Source of the DNA: Macrosoma leucophasiata
Taxonomy: Eukaryota; Arthropoda; Insecta; Lepidoptera; Hedylidae
DNA: 64,000 bases
Assembly: GCA_036365455.1 (NCBI GenBank)
Contig: JAWQUS010000003.1
Span: 4,422,001-4,486,000 of the forward strand
Direction: 5' to 3'
Position numbers and translations under genes: made by a program. A model generated the notes under the pieces. That model worked only from the letters and a program-made list of their open reading frames with translations. It was not told where the DNA came from and did not search any database. Positions 61,816-64,000 of the stretch are shown here, piece after piece; positions within the stretch are counted from its first letter, which is position 1, and the number at the start of each line of letters is the position of its first letter.

Positions 61816-62260
61816 ACTACGTTAAGAAAAACCGACTTCAAATCTGAAAAGTAAAAAATAATAAATGTTTAATTGTAATTATATACTACCTATTATTTAC
61901 ATGTGCTATTTACTAATAGGTTTGAAGTCGGTGCCAAGCCAAAATCACTAAAGTATTCATTTCATTGTATTAAAATGCAACTTCACGCATGTAAACCCCC
62001 GAAGGGGTAGGCAGAGGTAAATGCATAAATTCAAGCATACATGCAAACACCCACGATTCGTCGATTACGTTTTGTTCAGTGTATTAATTTGCTCGTATTC
62101 ATATATAAGTGATTAAAATATAATTATTTGTTTAAGGCTTGGCACGGACTTCATACCTATTAGTAAAAAACACATATAAATAATAGGTAGTATATAATTA
62201 CAATTAAATCTTTATTATTTTTTACTTTTCAGTTTTGAAGTCGGTTTTTCTTAACGTAGT
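61816..62260. mobile_element. Foldback element with 125-bp arms
   Basis: The left arm 61816-61940 (actacgttaagaaaaaccga ... gaagtcggtgccaagcc) is mirrored by 62136-62260 (ggcttggcacggacttcata ... cggtttttcttaacgtagt) with few differences. The inner ~195 bp include a SINE-G piece. The arm ends 'aaccgacttcaaa' link it to repeat H. No transposase. Confidence 0.85.
61978..62073 (-). mobile_element. SINE-G 3' third, within the foldback
   Basis: 'gcaacttcacgcatgtaaac', 'ccccgaaggggtaggcagag', 'cacccacgattcgtcgatta'. Head lost. Confidence 0.85.
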
Positions 62261-63006
62261 AATTTATTGCTCAACTTTTTTACAAACCTGAAGTTAAAAT
62301 GTCACCAATTTAGTCGCTAACTTATCCAGTTATAAGTTAGTATTTACCTAAAGTTTAAGATCTCAGTATCTGTAATGAGATCGTATAGTTAATATTATTA
62401 TAATCGTCTAAGCAAAACTCAGTCAGTAAACGTATATATAGAGAGAGAGAGAGATACGGTGAGGGAGATTTCCTACACCCTTGAGTTACGTCACTAAAAC
62501 TGCTGATATTATTTTAACCCTTTCGTTACTGACTGAGTGGTGACAGACAACACACAGAAAAAACTTATGACAATAGAAAGCTGAAATTTATTAGTTCCAA
62601 GTGTAAAGCACTAAGAGTGGATACTCCAAAACTCAAAGAATATTCTTTGAAAGCGATAAAATGCTCAATAAGCACTTCCCGAAATTCCCTCGGGTACAGC
62701 GAAACATTGATATTTACCCTGGATTAAGAATTAATGTAATGTTTAATGCGTATTATCTTATTTGTTATCAAATATTAAACCAATATTGGATCCAATAGTT
62801 AGCGAAACTAAGCTTTCGATAGCCTACAATGCACCATTCAGCGTAATTATGGAGCAGGGCGAGTAAATAAGGCTGCGATAGCAATCTGGTGGCGCTAATG
62901 GTTCTCAATCATAACTGAATACACATTCCTGCTGCTGAATCACAATCGCGAACGTTCCGATCGATATCAAGTTTTTCTTGAGAGTTTTTTTTTTTAGGTT
63001 CTTCAC
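62261..63006. other. AT-rich spacer
   Basis: A short (ga)n run at 62438-62455 and nothing else recognised. Confidence 0.5.
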
Positions 63007-63017
63007 TTTGATCAATA

Positions 63018-63361
63018 ATGATAAAAAAAGAAATAATAGCAACCCATTATACGTCCCACTGCTGGGCACGAGTCTCTCCCCTTTTTGGGGGGAGGCCTGG
63101 AACGTACTCCACCACGCTGCTCCAATGCGGGTTGGTGGAGATACGGGTTAGTGGCCAACCCGCTGTCGGATGTTTTCAAACCGACAAGGCCTCCGACAAG
63201 GTTTAACGACTGCTATCTATCGATAGCAACCGGGACCGACCGCATATTTTAATTTACCACTAGCGGTCACCCATCACACACCCGACCGCGCCCGTATTCG
63301 CATAACCGAGTAGACCGCTTCCGATCTTCACCAGTCGCGGGGCCATGCGCGCTTCAATCAA
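63018..63361 (-). mobile_element. 5S-SINE with 11-bp target duplication
   Basis: Flanked by tttgatcaata (63007-63017 and 63362-63372), which fixes the length at about 344 bp. The minus-strand head has 'gggcgcggtcgggtgtgtga' and 'tgggtgaccgctagtgg'; box A is altered to 'ggttatgcgaatac'. About 50 bp of the core (gcttcggagggcacg) is deleted between 'ccgggaccgacc' and 'gcatattttaattt'. It belongs with the 28.2-kb pair to a subfamily having 'gtgtgtgatggg'. Confidence 0.9.
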
Positions 63362-63483
63362 TTTGATCAATATTAAATTTATTTTACGGAAACGGTAAAA
63401 ACAGGAATTCACGTTTTACAGTAAAAACTGTGACAGACTTGCCATTTAATACGTAAGTTTTTTTAGAAGGTGGTTGATTTTGG

Positions 63484-63660
63484 TCTGTATTTAACCGACT
63501 TCAAAACATGAGGAGGTTCTATGTTGGACTGATTGAATGTTTTTTTTTTGTCGTTTTTTGTATGTTCAATTAATTGTAGACCGATTTTTTAACATTTTTC
63601 AGTTATTTGTAAAACAAACGAACACTTCGAAATTGGTCCCATTTCCACCAAGTTGGGATC
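63484..63660 (+). mobile_element. 'AACCGACTTC'-type repeat H, copy 2
   Basis: 'ttaaccgacttcaaaacatg', 'aggaggttctatgttggact', poly(T), 'gtagaccgattttttaac', 'cgaaattggtcccatttcca'. Confidence 0.55.
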
Positions 63661-63714
63661 TGATGATGGCATCATTGGGAAATCGAGGGACACCCTCAAA
63701 AATTGTATGTACAC

Positions 63715-63752
63715 GCCCTCGAGCTCCTATACTGCAACCCTACCACCAGTAC
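63715..63752 (-). mobile_element. RP-A 5' fragment
   Basis: 'gccctcgagctcctatactg' and 'caaccctaccaccagtact' fit the minus-strand 5' end. Only the hairpin region is left. Confidence 0.45.
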
Positions 63753-63807
63753 TCTTATTATCAAGCAAATTCTCATCACAACACTAACCACACGCAACGA
63801 TTTTCAC

Positions 63808-64000
63808 TGGTGGTAGTCACCACCGCATTACCTTATATACTTGCCGCTAATTGGTAGTGTTCAGCACTATCGTGTTCCGGTCAGGTGGTAATGTACGGCC
63901 CTGTAATTTTCGGCACAGAGTCAGAACACCTTAGGCCTCAGAAGCAGCAACGCATTTGCATTTTGACCTCTGGTCTTTGTGTGGTCAATAGGCTGCAGTC
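63808..64000 (+). mobile_element. RP-A (A1), cut by the window end
   Basis: 'tcactggtggtagtcaccac' lacks most of the inner 5' hairpin. The rest runs normally through 'attggtagtgttcagcacta' and 'gcattttgacctctggtctt' to 'ataggctgcagtc' at the last base. Confidence 0.88.

Overview
The window reads as non-coding, AT-rich animal DNA, most likely from a moth or butterfly (Lepidoptera). I infer this from its repeats. They include Helitron-like elements that start TCTATAC or TCCC and end CTAG before a T, with the 'tgcccgcgacttcgtccgcg' block. They also include Metulj-like tRNA-derived SINEs, RTE- and Jockey-type LINE fragments, and many short MITEs. I found no protein-coding gene, no exon I can defend, no functional tRNA or rRNA gene, and nothing bacterial. 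Long open frames are chance frames in repeats; the longest (32493-33416, minus) translates a 9-bp minisatellite.

Main families. (1) RP-A: a ~290-bp retroposon with a constant 5' end (actggtggtagagctccag), a GC-rich 5' hairpin and an A-rich tail, present in about 35 copies and fragments. It has a younger subfamily (A1) and an older one (A2). (2) 5S-SINE: a ~350-bp SINE whose head carries the 5S rRNA internal promoter motifs in 5S order and spacing, with a lepidopteran SINE core and an (ATT)n tail; two copies have clear target-site duplications. (3) SINE-G: a ~305-bp tRNA-derived SINE, three copies with 10-13 bp target-site duplications. (4) Helitron-like families Hel-1 (TCTATAC...CTAG), Hel-2 (TCCCTACTT...CTAG), Hel-3 and degenerate relatives. 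(5) Unclassified retroposons F, L and M, LINE 3' fragments, MITEs and foldbacks.

Layout. 1-9.5 kb: mixed Hel-1, RP-A and SINE-G, a GC-rich inverted-repeat element (1.6-1.95 kb) and an inverted 5S-SINE composite (5.1-5.6 kb). 9.5-18.5 kb: dense, with a full 5S-SINE, RP-A copies, tRNA-derived SINE-J, a hAT-like MITE, and a Hel-1 interrupted by RP-A. 18.5-31.5 kb: sparser, with a Hel-2, SINE-G copies, a thrice-repeated local segment, a possible solo LTR, and a second inverted 5S-SINE pair at 28.2-28.6 kb. 31.5-36.5 kb: a 117-bp tandem repeat, a Hel-1 holding ~850 bp of 9-bp repeats, tandemly duplicated RP-A, a 27-bp perfect hairpin and a Jockey-type 3' end. 36.5-48 kb: more RP-A and SINE-G, a full 5S-SINE, and two different Helitrons at mirror-image sites of one palindrome (42.1-42.8 kb). 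48-57.5 kb: nested retroposons. 57.5-64 kb: sparse, then a Hel-1 enlarged by five ~125-bp repeats, a foldback with 125-bp arms, and a 5S-SINE with an 11-bp target duplication.

There is no pathway here. The biology is retroposition and rolling-circle transposition acting repeatedly on the same DNA, leaving a readable relative chronology. The best candidates for something little described are the 5S-promoter SINE with its inverted dimers and the twin-Helitron palindrome; I cannot say whether either is already catalogued. All boundaries come from reading by eye and may be off by a few bases.
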